DNA of 64,000 nt, from contig NZ_JAINFL010000002.1 in NCBI RefSeq assembly GCF_022458895.1, positions 682,001-746,000 of the forward strand. Direction: 5' to 3'. Position numbers and translations under genes: made by a program. Position 1 is the first letter of the stretch, and each line of letters opens with the position of its first letter. The notes beneath the pieces were generated by a model. The model was given only the letters and a program-made list of their open reading frames with translations. It had not been told where the DNA came from and did no database searches. Shown here piece after piece: positions 53,413 through 62,122 of the stretch. This DNA is from Roseihalotalea indica (lineage in GTDB: Bacteria > Bacteroidota > Bacteroidia > Cytophagales > Cyclobacteriaceae).

Positions 53413-54213
53413 ATGCATACTCACCTATTCTTGCTGCTTTCAATGGCCAGCACTTTTGCCAGTGCTCAGTCTTCCAAACAACCCATAGCCTGGCCGGAAG
53501 GAAATCAGGTTGCCATAAGCCTGAGTTTTGATGATGCTCGCCCCAGTCAGGTAGATGTAGGCACTCCCTTATTAGACAAATACGATGTGAAAGCTACCTT
53601 TTTTCTGGTTCCGGGTAGCGTAGAGCAGCGACAGGCCAAGTGGAAGCAGGCTGCTGAAGCCGGACACGAAATGGGCAACCATTCGCTTAATCACCCCTGT
53701 AGTGGAAACTTTCCCTGGTCTCGGCAGAAAGCCATTGAGGAATATTCTTTGGAGCAGATGAGAGAGGAGTTGGTGCAGGCTAATCAGCAGATTGAAGCGT
53801 TGGTTGGAGTAGCTCCTGAGGTTTTTGCATACCCCTGTGGGCAAACCTTTGTAGGGCGAGGCCGGGATACTAAAAGCTATGTGCCAGTCGTTGCCGAACT
53901 CTTCACCTCGGGGCGGGGCTGGCTGGATGAATCGCCGAATGACCCGGCTTTTTGTGATATGGCTCAGCTGCTGGGTATGTCTACAGATGAACAGGATTTT
54001 CCGGCGATCCGGGAGATTATTGAGAATGCGAAACAAAATGGGCAATGGATAGTATTTGCAGGACATGATATTGGTGAATCGGGAAGGCAAACTACCCGGA
54101 CGGCTATGCTGGAGGCATTATTTCAGTATGCAGAAAACCCGGAAAATGGCGTTTGGTTGGCCCCAATTGGCACGGTTGCTGCTCACATTCAAAACCAGCG
54201 CACAAGCAACTAA
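53413..54213 (+). CDS. Secreted polysaccharide deacetylase (NodB homology)
   Basis: A 266 aa exported protein with signal peptide (1-18, ...TFASA). The NodB-domain motifs are SLSFDDARP (metal Asp and base Asp, about 37-45), GNHSLNHP (His-x3-His, about 93-100), and later AYPCGQTF and IVFAGHDIG. It removes acetyl groups from N-acetylated sugars or related substrates, probably in the periplasm or outside the cell. Length is normal for a single-domain member. Confidence 0.92.
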   Translation: MHTHLFLLLSMASTFASAQSSKQPIAWPEGNQVAISLSFDDARPSQVDVGTPLLDKYDVKATFFLVPGSVEQRQAKWKQAAEAGHEMGNHSLNHPCSGNFPWSRQKAIEEYSLEQMREELVQANQQIEALVGVAPEVFAYPCGQTFVGRGRDTKSYVPVVAELFTSGRGWLDESPNDPAFCDMAQLLGMSTDEQDFPAIREIIENAKQNGQWIVFAGHDIGESGRQTTRTAMLEALFQYAENPENGVWLAPIGTVAAHIQNQRTSN

Positions 54214-54350
54214 AGCATAGTTTTGAAGCAGGATTATGTTGGAAAAGAAAGAAGCGTTTGCAATCACACCTACCTTATAAACCGTTCTAACTTGGATGGT
54301 AAAGAAAAGAATTGAAACAATGATTTTACCAATAACAGCGTTGTAAAGCT

Positions 54351-54362
54351 ACCAGCGCTGGT
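54351..54362. promoter_or_regulatory. Perfect 12-base palindrome upstream of DUF2227 gene
   Basis: ACCAGCGCTGGT is fully self-complementary, 17 bases before the ATG at 54380. It could be an operator or a hairpin affecting translation. Chance cannot be excluded. Confidence 0.3.
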
Positions 54363-54379
54363 TTGCAAAATGTAAGGAT

Positions 54380-54850
54380 ATGGCCGCCGGAAGAACCCAT
54401 AACGTAGGAACATTAGTACTCACTCCCATTACTGCCTGGGCAGCCTGGGAATTAAGCCAGCATGACTCATTGACAGCCTGGCTGGCGGGTATTGGTTGCT
54501 TTTGCGGTATCTTCATCAGCCCCGACCTGGATATGCGGCAGCGTACCGTGTCGGAAACTACCTTGCTTCGTTGGTCCCTGGGTATCGGCTATATCTGGAT
54601 TTTTCTGTGGTATCCTTATGCCATGTTGTTCCGGCACCGTGGAGTCAGCCATACCCCATTGATCGGCACGGTCACCCGGGTGCTGTATCTATTAGGAATA
54701 GCCGTGTTGGTGCAGTATACGGCCCATAACCTGTCAGGGGCTAACTGGAGCATCTGGCCCTGGGTTGAGCAGTACCAGTTAGGTATTGCTATTTTCGTAG
54801 CGGGCCTGGCCGCCTCAGATATAGGGCATTGGGTGCTGGACCATGTATAG
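54380..54850 (+). CDS. DUF2227 putative metal-binding membrane protein
   Basis: A 156 aa protein matching the family annotated as 'metal-binding protein' (DUF2227), known from cyanobacteria and others. It has RTHN near the start, ISPDLDM (about 53-59), FRHRGVSHTPLIG (about 90-102) and a final SDIGHWVLDH. Three or four hydrophobic segments surround these motifs. The His and Asp residues form the presumed metal site. The stop abuts the stop of the convergent DctP gene, with no gap. Confidence 0.85.
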   Translation: MAAGRTHNVGTLVLTPITAWAAWELSQHDSLTAWLAGIGCFCGIFISPDLDMRQRTVSETTLLRWSLGIGYIWIFLWYPYAMLFRHRGVSHTPLIGTVTRVLYLLGIAVLVQYTAHNLSGANWSIWPWVEQYQLGIAIFVAGLAASDIGHWVLDHV

Positions 54851-55975
54851 CTACGCCAATGATCCGAAATTTGCATAGTAGATTTGCTCGCCGTATGGAG
54901 TATACCGGCTCATCTGCTTTTGAAATGCTGCATACGACTCATACGCTCTTTTTGCCAGCGGGTCCTGCTGCGTCATGTCAGTCACCACTTCTTCGCTGTA
55001 TTTCCGGAAAGTAGCCAGTACATCATCAGGAAAACGCCGAAACTCTACTCCTTCTTCCTCAGCCAGCTTGATGGCATATTCACTGTTTAAAGCCTCCGAC
55101 TGGCTCAGCGACCAGATATTCAGCCGGGAAGTGGCTACATCGATAATTGTTTGCAGGTCACTTGGCAACTGCTCGTATTTTTCTCGGTTGACGAATAACT
55201 CCAGAGCAGTTCCTGGTTCATGCCAACCGGGGTAATAGTAGTACTTTGCTACCTGATAAAAGCCCATCTGATAATCATGGTAAGGGCCAATCCACTCGGT
55301 GGCGTCGATTACACCCCGCTCGAGGTTGGTATAAATCTCACCACCGGCTACCAGCACTGAGGTGCCTCCTGCCTGGTTAAATACCTTGCCCCCAATTCCC
55401 GGAATCCGCATCTTCAACCCCTGAATATCACTGATACTGTTAATTTCTTTGTTAAACCATCCGCCCATCTGCATACCCGTGTTGCCACCCGGATACGGAA
55501 TCAGGTTAAAGTTAGCGTAGGTATCTCGCCACAGGTCAATTCCTCCGCCCCCTATTAACCAGCCATTCATCTGCTGAGCATTCATGCCGAAGGGAACCGT
55601 AGCAAAAAACTGCGCTGCCGGAATTTTTCCCGCCCAGTAGTATCCGGCTCCGTGCCCAACCTCAACAGCACCGTTACTCACCGCATCAAAAACTTCCAGA
55701 GCCGGTACCAGTTCGCCACCGCCATATACCGTAATCTCCAACCTGCCACCGGACATTTCGTTTACCCACTGGGCAAATTTATTGCAGCCTTCGCCCAGGA
55801 TAGGAAAGTTGGGTGGCCATGTAGTTACCATTTTCCAGCGGAAAGTATTATTGAAGTTGATGTAAGGCCCTTGCTGTTTCTTTTCCGGAGAGTTTGCTGT
55901 GCAGGCCCCTAACGAAGCGCCGGTAGCAGCCGCAGCTCCTTTTAATAAAAATGATCGTCGATTAGTAGTGCTCAT
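54851..55975 (-). CDS. TRAP transporter substrate-binding protein (DctP/TakP type), Tat-exported lipoprotein
   Basis: A 374 aa solute-binding protein. The N-terminus has a twin-arginine motif (NRRSFLLKGAAAA) followed by a lipobox-like SLGAC, so it is probably exported folded and anchored by lipid. The mature part closely follows the TakP group: VTTWPPNFPILGEGCNKFA, GHGAGYYWAGK, WHEPGTALELFVN and IPGIGGKVF. TakP relatives bind 2-oxo acids, lactate or similar as metal complexes. It is probably the binding subunit for the permeases at 50035-51874, three genes away on the opposite strand. Confidence 0.92.
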   Translation of the reverse strand: MSTTNRRSFLLKGAAAATGASLGACTANSPEKKQQGPYINFNNTFRWKMVTTWPPNFPILGEGCNKFAQWVNEMSGGRLEITVYGGGELVPALEVFDAVSNGAVEVGHGAGYYWAGKIPAAQFFATVPFGMNAQQMNGWLIGGGGIDLWRDTYANFNLIPYPGGNTGMQMGGWFNKEINSISDIQGLKMRIPGIGGKVFNQAGGTSVLVAGGEIYTNLERGVIDATEWIGPYHDYQMGFYQVAKYYYYPGWHEPGTALELFVNREKYEQLPSDLQTIIDVATSRLNIWSLSQSEALNSEYAIKLAEEEGVEFRRFPDDVLATFRKYSEEVVTDMTQQDPLAKRAYESYAAFQKQMSRYTPYGEQIYYANFGSLA

Positions 55976-56082
55976 AGCAGGTTAATTTACAGGGAAATGC
56001 TTAATTCTAAAAAGGCCGGGAACATGCGTGCCCGAAAATAGGTTAAAAAGGGAATTCATGATAGGATTTATACCAAAATCAC

Positions 56083-56090
56083 TATCTTTG
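56083..56090 (+). promoter_or_regulatory. Promoter -7 box TATCTTTG ahead of rpsP
   Basis: An exact TAnnTTTG match 54 bases upstream of the rpsP start. The -33 element is unclear. Confidence 0.55.
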
Positions 56091-56144
56091 CAATCTTTTT
56101 ACAGCAAATGGACGAGATCCATATATGTTTAACGTAACAAAATT

Positions 56145-57116
56145 ATGGCAGTAAAAATCAGATTAACGCGTCGAGGACGCAAGAAACTGGCAATTTACGA
56201 CGTGGTCGTAGCCGATGCCAGATCACCACGAGATGGTCGTTTTATCGAAAAGTTAGGAACATACAATCCTAACACGAACCCCGCCGCTATCGTCTTGAAC
56301 GATGAAAAGGCGCTGGATTGGGTCATGAAAGGTGCCCAGCCTACTGATACAGTACGAGCAGTACTTTCGTATCGGGGAATTATGCTTCGCAAACACCTGC
56401 AAATTGGCGTGAACAAAGGCGCTATTACTCAGGAAGACGCTGACAACCGCTTTAATGAGTGGAAAGATGCCAAAGACGCGAAGATTGAAGGCAAGAAAGA
56501 TTCACTGACGAAGAAGCAAGAACAAGAGCGTGCTGAGCGTTTGAAGCGTGAGCGTGAAGTGAACGAAGCTCGCCGTAAAGAACTGGAAGCAGCTAATGCT
56601 GCGGCAGTGGCTGAAGCAGAAGCTGAAACCGCAGAGGCGGAAGCATCTGAAGAAGCTCCAGCCGAGGAACCGCAAGCTACCGCAGAAGCTGCTGAAGCAC
56701 CGACTGAAGAGCAAGTAGCGGAAGCACCTGCTCAGGAAGAAGCTGCTCCTGCTGAAGAAAAGGCGGAAGCAACTGAGGCCCCCGCTGAAACTGAAAAAGA
56801 ACCTGAGGCAAAAACTACTGAAGAAGCTCCTGCTGAGGAGGCTCCTAAAGAAGAGGCCGCCGCTGAAGAGCCGAAAGCCGAAGCAGCTAAAGCAGAAGAA
56901 ACTGAAGCCACTACTACTCCTGAGGAAGCCAAAGCAGCTTCTGGTGAGGAAGCCAAAGCGGAAACTGCTAGCGAAGAAGCTCCTAAAGAGGAAGCAAAAG
57001 CAGAAGAAACAACTGAAGCTGATGCACCTAAAGCAAAAACTGAAGACAAGTCTTCAGATGAAGCTAAGAAGGAAGAGCCTTCTGAAGAGGAAAAGGCAGA
57101 CGAAGAAAAAAAATAA
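56145..57116 (+). CDS. rpsP: 30S ribosomal protein S16 with long acidic tail
   Basis: A 323 aa protein. The first 80 or so residues are standard S16 ([50 protein letters not shown]), the assembly protein of the small subunit body. Residues 85-150 are a basic coiled-coil-like extension common in Bacteroidota. The last 170 residues are nearly pure Glu, Ala, Pro, Lys and Thr in EEAPAEE- and KAEE-like repeats. Normal S16 is 80-100 aa and Bacteroidota forms about 180, so this is exceptionally long. The repeat region opens frames on the other strand, which are artefacts. rimM follows after 6 bases. Confidence 0.93.
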   Translation: MAVKIRLTRRGRKKLAIYDVVVADARSPRDGRFIEKLGTYNPNTNPAAIVLNDEKALDWVMKGAQPTDTVRAVLSYRGIMLRKHLQIGVNKGAITQEDADNRFNEWKDAKDAKIEGKKDSLTKKQEQERAERLKREREVNEARRKELEAANAAAVAEAEAETAEAEASEEAPAEEPQATAEAAEAPTEEQVAEAPAQEEAAPAEEKAEATEAPAETEKEPEAKTTEEAPAEEAPKEEAAAEEPKAEAAKAEETEATTTPEEAKAASGEEAKAETASEEAPKEEAKAEETTEADAPKAKTEDKSSDEAKKEEPSEEEKADEEKK

Positions 57117-57122
57117 GCATTC

Positions 57123-57647
57123 ATGCGCATTGAAGATTGCTATCAGTTAGGATACGTTAGCAAGACGCATGGATTGCAAGGGGAAATCAGCGTCATACTA
57201 GACGTAGATGTACCCGAAGCTTATGAAGAATTGGAATCAGTATTTCTGGAGTTACCTAACTCTGGAACACTGATTCCTTTTTTTGTTGATACCATCGATA
57301 TTCAGGCCCAGCGAGCACTCATTAAGTTTGAAGATATTGATAGCATAGAGCAGGCGCAGGAGCTGGTCAAAGCCAATTTGTACCTTCCACTCGATACATT
57401 ACCTGAACTGGAAGATGGGCAATACTACTTCCATGAAATTATTGGCTATCGCGTGGTTGATGAGCAACTGGGCGAACTAGGCAGCGTAAAAGATGTATAT
57501 GCCGGAAGCGGTCAAGACCTGATTGCGATGGATTATAAAAACCAAGAGGTACTCATCCCCATCAATGATGAGTTGGTACCTCGCGTTGACAAATCTGCCC
57601 AAATTGTACATACCAATCTTCCCGAAGGATTATTGGATTTACAATAG
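57123..57647 (+). CDS. rimM: Ribosome maturation factor RimM
   Basis: A 174 aa protein needed for maturation of the 30S subunit head, binding S19. It has the N-terminal motif GYVSKTHGLQGEISV (about 10-24) and the PRC-barrel part with YYFHEIIGYRV and VLIPINDELV. It is co-transcribed with rpsP. In many bacteria trmD and rplS follow; here the next gene is aconitase on the opposite strand, so the operon is short. Confidence 0.95.
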   Translation: MRIEDCYQLGYVSKTHGLQGEISVILDVDVPEAYEELESVFLELPNSGTLIPFFVDTIDIQAQRALIKFEDIDSIEQAQELVKANLYLPLDTLPELEDGQYYFHEIIGYRVVDEQLGELGSVKDVYAGSGQDLIAMDYKNQEVLIPINDELVPRVDKSAQIVHTNLPEGLLDLQ

Positions 57648-57662
57648 CACTGCTCTTTCTAC

Positions 57663-59639
57663 CTAAGATACACCCTCCTCAAGGTTTTTCAATTTAAAGT
57701 AGTTGATCACTCCACCGGCTAAAATCGCTTTAATCTGGCGATCACTTAACGTATAAGTCATTTCATATACCTGATCCTGGGTAACATTCTTCACCCGCAC
57801 ATTTTCTCCATTCTCCAGCGCACTTCGCAAACCACTAAGCTGAATAACATCTCCCTGCTTAATTTTGTCGTAATCTTCACTATTGACAAACTCGAGGGGG
57901 ACAATGCCAAAGTTTACTAAATTTTGCCAGCCAATACGGGCGTAGCTTTTGGCTAATACAGCCCGTTGGCCTAAGTAGCGAGGCGCCAAAGCAGCGTGCT
58001 CCCGACTGGAACCCTGGGCGTAGTTATCGCCAGCCACAACCACATGCCCACCAAATTGCTCTTGAGCTTCCTTCGCCCGATCAAAGAAAGTTTGGTCAAC
58101 CACGTAAAAAGCCCACTCACTGATTTTTGGAATATTACTTCGGAAAGGCAGTACGTCAGCACCAGCTTTTAGAATTTCATCAGTACTGATATTATCTTCC
58201 ATCTTCAGCAATGCTGGTACTTCGTAAGCGTCCTGAAGCTCATCAAAATCTGGCAAAGACTTTACGTTAGGACCTTTTTCCAGTTTCATCACATGTCCGT
58301 TTTCGGGTGGTTCTACCAGAAGGTGCGTATTGATGATCTCCTTTTCAGCGGGAAGGTACTCTGGGTAGGAAATACTAAGTTCTTTATCCAAATCTCGCGG
58401 GTCAGTAATTTTTCCAGTCAGAGCGGCTGCGGCGGCAGTTTCGGGGCTGCACAGATAAACCTGGTCGTCTAGCGTGCCAGAGCGGCCGGGGAAGTTGCGT
58501 GGCATGGTGCGCAAGCTGATTTTTCCGGAAGCTGGAGCCTGCCCCATTCCGATACAGCCCATGCAGCCAGCCTGATGAAAACGCGCCCCGGCATGAATAA
58601 GGTTTTTAAAGGCATCAGTAACTGATAAGTTCTCAATCATCTGCCGGGAGGTAGGGTTCACATCAAAGGATACATCCGGGTTAATAGTTTGCCCTTTTAT
58701 AATTTCACTGACTACCCAGAAATCTCGGAAGCCAGGATTGGCTGAAGAGCCTAAAACTACCTGATGCACTGGTTTCCCAGCTACTTCGCTTACTTCTACT
58801 ACGTTTCCGGGGCTGCTTGGGCAAGCAATCATCGGGACTAAATCGTCTAAGACTATTTCGTCGTACTCGTCGTATTCAGCTCCTTCGTCGGGTACTAATT
58901 CGCTCCATACATCTTCTCGTCCCTGCGATTTTAAAAAACGCTTCACTTCTTCGTCTGAAGGAAAAACAGTTGTGGTTGCTCCTAGCTCAGTCCCCATATT
59001 GGCAATCACATGGCGATCCATTGCCCGTAATGAGTCGAGACCAGGCCCGTAGTACTCTACAATTTTACCGCGGCAGCCTTTTACATCGTAGCGGCGCAGC
59101 ATTTCCAGAATTACATCCTTAGCGCTAACCCAATCAGGAAGTTTACCAGTCAGTTTCACTCCCAAGACTTTAGGCATTTTGAAATAGAGCGGTTCGCCCG
59201 CCATAGCAAAAGCTACATCAAGGCCACCGGCTCCCAGTGCTAACATGCCTAGCGCTCCTCCGGCCGGAGTATGACTATCCGAGCCTACCATGGTTTTGCC
59301 GGGCACACCAAAACGCTCCATGTGCACAGGGTGGCTAACTCCATTGCCCGGACGACTGTACCAAACTCCAAACTTAGCCGCAGCAGATTTTAGGAAAACA
59401 TGATCGTCTGCATTCTTAAAGTCGGTTTGAAGCAGGTTGTGATCTACATATTGTACCGATACATCAGTGGATACGCGATCGATACCCATAGATTCCAACT
59501 CAAGCATTACAAGCGTTCCGGTGGCATCCTGGGTTAGCGTTTGATCTATCTTGATGCCAATCTCTTTACCAGGGGTCATTTCCCCGTCTTTGAGATGCGA
59601 CTGAATTAGCTGTTGTGTAACGTTAAGTGGTATAGACAT
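57663..59639 (-). CDS. Aconitate hydratase
   Basis: A 658 aa iron-sulfur enzyme that isomerises citrate and isocitrate in the TCA cycle. VGSDSHTPAGGALGMLA (about 118-134) and the 4Fe-4S ligands in IACPSSPGN (about 280) and AGCMGCIGMG (about 365) are visible. The C-terminal swivel domain has GDNYAQGSSREHAAL (about 550). It is shorter than AcnA (about 890) and belongs to the roughly 650 aa class intermediate between aconitase and LeuC/LeuD. No other TCA gene is adjacent. Confidence 0.92.
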   Translation of the reverse strand: MSIPLNVTQQLIQSHLKDGEMTPGKEIGIKIDQTLTQDATGTLVMLELESMGIDRVSTDVSVQYVDHNLLQTDFKNADDHVFLKSAAAKFGVWYSRPGNGVSHPVHMERFGVPGKTMVGSDSHTPAGGALGMLALGAGGLDVAFAMAGEPLYFKMPKVLGVKLTGKLPDWVSAKDVILEMLRRYDVKGCRGKIVEYYGPGLDSLRAMDRHVIANMGTELGATTTVFPSDEEVKRFLKSQGREDVWSELVPDEGAEYDEYDEIVLDDLVPMIACPSSPGNVVEVSEVAGKPVHQVVLGSSANPGFRDFWVVSEIIKGQTINPDVSFDVNPTSRQMIENLSVTDAFKNLIHAGARFHQAGCMGCIGMGQAPASGKISLRTMPRNFPGRSGTLDDQVYLCSPETAAAAALTGKITDPRDLDKELSISYPEYLPAEKEIINTHLLVEPPENGHVMKLEKGPNVKSLPDFDELQDAYEVPALLKMEDNISTDEILKAGADVLPFRSNIPKISEWAFYVVDQTFFDRAKEAQEQFGGHVVVAGDNYAQGSSREHAALAPRYLGQRAVLAKSYARIGWQNLVNFGIVPLEFVNSEDYDKIKQGDVIQLSGLRSALENGENVRVKNVTQDQVYEMTYTLSDRQIKAILAGGVINYFKLKNLEEGVS

Positions 59640-59717
59640 ACGATTGGGTGATTACAGTTAAAAAAAATACCAGTAAAAACACAACCGTATGTAGTAGCAA
59701 GTGTTTGATTAATTGAC

Positions 59718-60221
59718 TTACAAAAGCTTATCAATAGCTTCCATTACTTTGCTATAGTCTGGCTCTTGTCCAATTTCCGGCACTAGTTCGGCATACGTGA
59801 TCTGATTATTTTGGTCCACAACGAACACGGCGCGGGCAGACAATCCTTTCATGGGGCCTTCCGTAATTTCGGTGTTGTATTTCTGGCAAAACTCACCGTA
59901 GCGAAAATCCGAAGCATTTACAACATTTTCAATTTCCGCTGTTTCGCAGAACCGCTTCATAGCGAAGGGCAGATCTTTGGAAATAACCAATCCGGTGACA
60001 CCGGGTTTTCCGCTTAGTTGCTGATTAAACTGGCGGGTTTCCATAGCACAGACAGAAGTGTCAAGGCTGGGCACTGCAATTAGCACTTTTACTCCCTCTA
60101 AAGCCGATAGTTTCTCATCGCTCAGATTATCTTTAACAAATGAAAAATCAGGAGCTGATCCGGAGGTGGGAATGTCGCCTTTAATGGCGGTTGTGTTTCC
60201 TTTTAATGTTACTGAAGCCAT
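59718..60221 (-). CDS. tpx: Thiol peroxidase
   Basis: A 167 aa peroxiredoxin that reduces hydrogen and alkyl peroxides using thioredoxin. The peroxidatic Cys is in PSLDTSVCAMETRQFN (Cys58) and the resolving Cys in KRFCETAE (about 92), the Tpx spacing. Length is typical. It may protect the iron-sulfur enzyme encoded 78 bases downstream, but nothing in the sequence shows joint control. Confidence 0.95.
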   Translation of the reverse strand: MASVTLKGNTTAIKGDIPTSGSAPDFSFVKDNLSDEKLSALEGVKVLIAVPSLDTSVCAMETRQFNQQLSGKPGVTGLVISKDLPFAMKRFCETAEIENVVNASDFRYGEFCQKYNTEITEGPMKGLSARAVFVVDQNNQITYAELVPEIGQEPDYSKVMEAIDKLL

Positions 60222-60364
60222 CTTAATTATTTGGTTAGGTAAAATGTAAACGCGTAATTATACGGCCCAGTTAATCATTTGGCTAACTGTTGGTAACATT
60301 TTGCAGTTATCGTAATAAGATTCGCACAATTCTACCGAAAAAATCTTAGTTTAATGCAAACGTC

Positions 60365-62122
60365 ATGACGCTCATTAGGATGCAACGCCCAACCACCAAA
60401 AATAAAAGCTACGAACCTATTCTGCCCAAGCGGAAAGAATGGCCTGTCGTGAAGTTAAGCCGTAGCCGCAAATCATTTGTGGATACGGTCATCCGGAATA
60501 GTAATGCTAAGCTTCATGAAATGGCCCCGGATGTTAATTCTCTGGTAGACGAACTGGAGGCTACCCTTTATAAAGAAAAATACCGTATCCGGGAAAATCC
60601 CTGGGCGGTAGACCCGGATGATGATCATGCTTTCTGGAGTGGGGTGAAAAAGAGGCTGGTTGAAATTTCTAGTCTGCAAACCGATAACTTGGATCAGGAG
60701 GCGTATCAAAAAGCTCAGCAATTGTTAGAAGAAATTACTGCTCGCTATGCCAACGAAATTGCCAGCAATTTTCGTCCCTCATATTATCAGTTTGCTCGCC
60801 GGGTAGCTACATTTGGATTTTCCCGCCTGCTTAATACTTCTCGGGTTAAGGGGTTTGGCTCCTTATTCAGTAACGAATATTCGCTGCGCGATAAAATAAA
60901 AATAACCGGGGAGATTGATCATTTGCGAAATCTGGCGCAACGTGGCACTATAGTGATGGTTCCTACCCACTTCAGTAACCTGGATTCTATCCTGATCGGT
61001 TGGGTAATTCACGAGCTAGGATTACCGCCTTTCATCTACGGTGCTGGCCTCAACCTGTTTAATATTGGTATTTTTGCTTACTTTATGAATAGTCTAGGAG
61101 CTTATAAAGTAGACCGCCGGAAAAAGAATACCATCTATATAGAAACGCTGAAAGCCTATTCCAGTCAGGCCATGCAGTGGGGCATCCATAGCCTCTTCTT
61201 TCCGGGAGGCACCCGCTCCCGTTCGGGCCGTATTGAAAACAAACTTAAACTTGGGCTATTAGGTACGGCAATGGAAGCTCAGCGCATCAACTACATGGAG
61301 AGCGAGAAAACCGGTGAGCCTGCCGAGAAGATTTTTGTGTTTCCGGTAGTGCTGAATTATCATTTTGTGCTGGAAGCTCCCAGCCTCATCCGAGATTATC
61401 TGCAACAGGAAGGACAAGAACGCTATTATATTGAAGCCGATGAATACTCTAAATCTTCCAAGATTGTTAAGTTTCTGCTAAAATTTTTCCGTCAGGGATC
61501 AGATATTTCAGTAAGCATTGGCAAAGGAATGGATCTGCTGGGAAATTATGTGGATGAAGAGGGGCATAGCCTGGACAAGCAGGGGCGATACATTAGCATG
61601 CGCGAATATTTTTGCACGGGTAGTAAGCTTACTCGGGATGAGCAACGGGAGAATGAATATACCCGTATGCTGGGTGAAGCTATTTTACAGGAATATTATC
61701 GTATTAACCGGGTATTCTCGAGCCACTTGGTAGCCTTTGTCGCTTTTGAGCTTATTCAGAAGCAATACGCTTATCTTGATTTATTCAGCCTATTGCGCCT
61801 CTCAGAAGAAGATTTGGTTATTCCCTATGAATTATTTCGCGAGAGCTGTGAACAGGTACGGGAGGAAATTTTTCGGCTGCACCAGCAGGGAAAGGTTGAT
61901 ATTGCTGAACATATGCAGCATGATATTGATGAAGTGATCTCGCACGGCATCGCCAATGTCGGCATGTACCATGCTAGGCGGCCTTTGCTCAAAAACAGGG
62001 AAGGTAATATTATTATTCCTGACCTTAATATATTGTATTACTACCATAACCGTTTGGAAGGGTACGATTTGCAACGTATACTCCATCCAAAGAAAAAGAA
62101 ACTGTTTGAAGTCGTTGAATAA
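60365..62122 (+). CDS. Glycerol-3-phosphate/lysophosphatidate acyltransferase (PlsB-like)
   Basis: A 585 aa acyltransferase. The catalytic HX4D motif is in VPTHFSNLDSILIG (about residue 201-214), with FFPGGTRSRSGRIE (about 279) and VVLNYHFVLEAP as further family blocks. The long regions on both sides resemble PlsB-type glycerol-3-phosphate acyltransferases more than short PlsC. It should use acyl-CoA or acyl-ACP at the inner membrane to begin phospholipid synthesis. The gpsA gene overlaps its end by 17 bases, so the enzyme making its substrate is translated from the same message. A second ATG (60380) could be the start. Confidence 0.85.
   Translation: MTLIRMQRPTTKNKSYEPILPKRKEWPVVKLSRSRKSFVDTVIRNSNAKLHEMAPDVNSLVDELEATLYKEKYRIRENPWAVDPDDDHAFWSGVKKRLVEISSLQTDNLDQEAYQKAQQLLEEITARYANEIASNFRPSYYQFARRVATFGFSRLLNTSRVKGFGSLFSNEYSLRDKIKITGEIDHLRNLAQRGTIVMVPTHFSNLDSILIGWVIHELGLPPFIYGAGLNLFNIGIFAYFMNSLGAYKVDRRKKNTIYIETLKAYSSQAMQWGIHSLFFPGGTRSRSGRIENKLKLGLLGTAMEAQRINYMESEKTGEPAEKIFVFPVVLNYHFVLEAPSLIRDYLQQEGQERYYIEADEYSKSSKIVKFLLKFFRQGSDISVSIGKGMDLLGNYVDEEGHSLDKQGRYISMREYFCTGSKLTRDEQRENEYTRMLGEAILQEYYRINRVFSSHLVAFVAFELIQKQYAYLDLFSLLRLSEEDLVIPYELFRESCEQVREEIFRLHQQGKVDIAEHMQHDIDEVISHGIANVGMYHARRPLLKNREGNIIIPDLNILYYYHNRLEGYDLQRILHPKKKKLFEVVE

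Noticed and set aside
56502..57150. Ser/Ala-rich and Lys-rich open frames opposite and beside the rpsP tail
   Set aside because: They are produced by the biased GAA/GCT codons of the acidic S16 extension and have no protein-like character.
61956..62105. N-terminal extension of gpsA reading back into the acyltransferase gene
   Set aside because: It would place about 50 non-homologous residues before the Rossmann motif; the TTG at 62106 gives the family's normal beginning.
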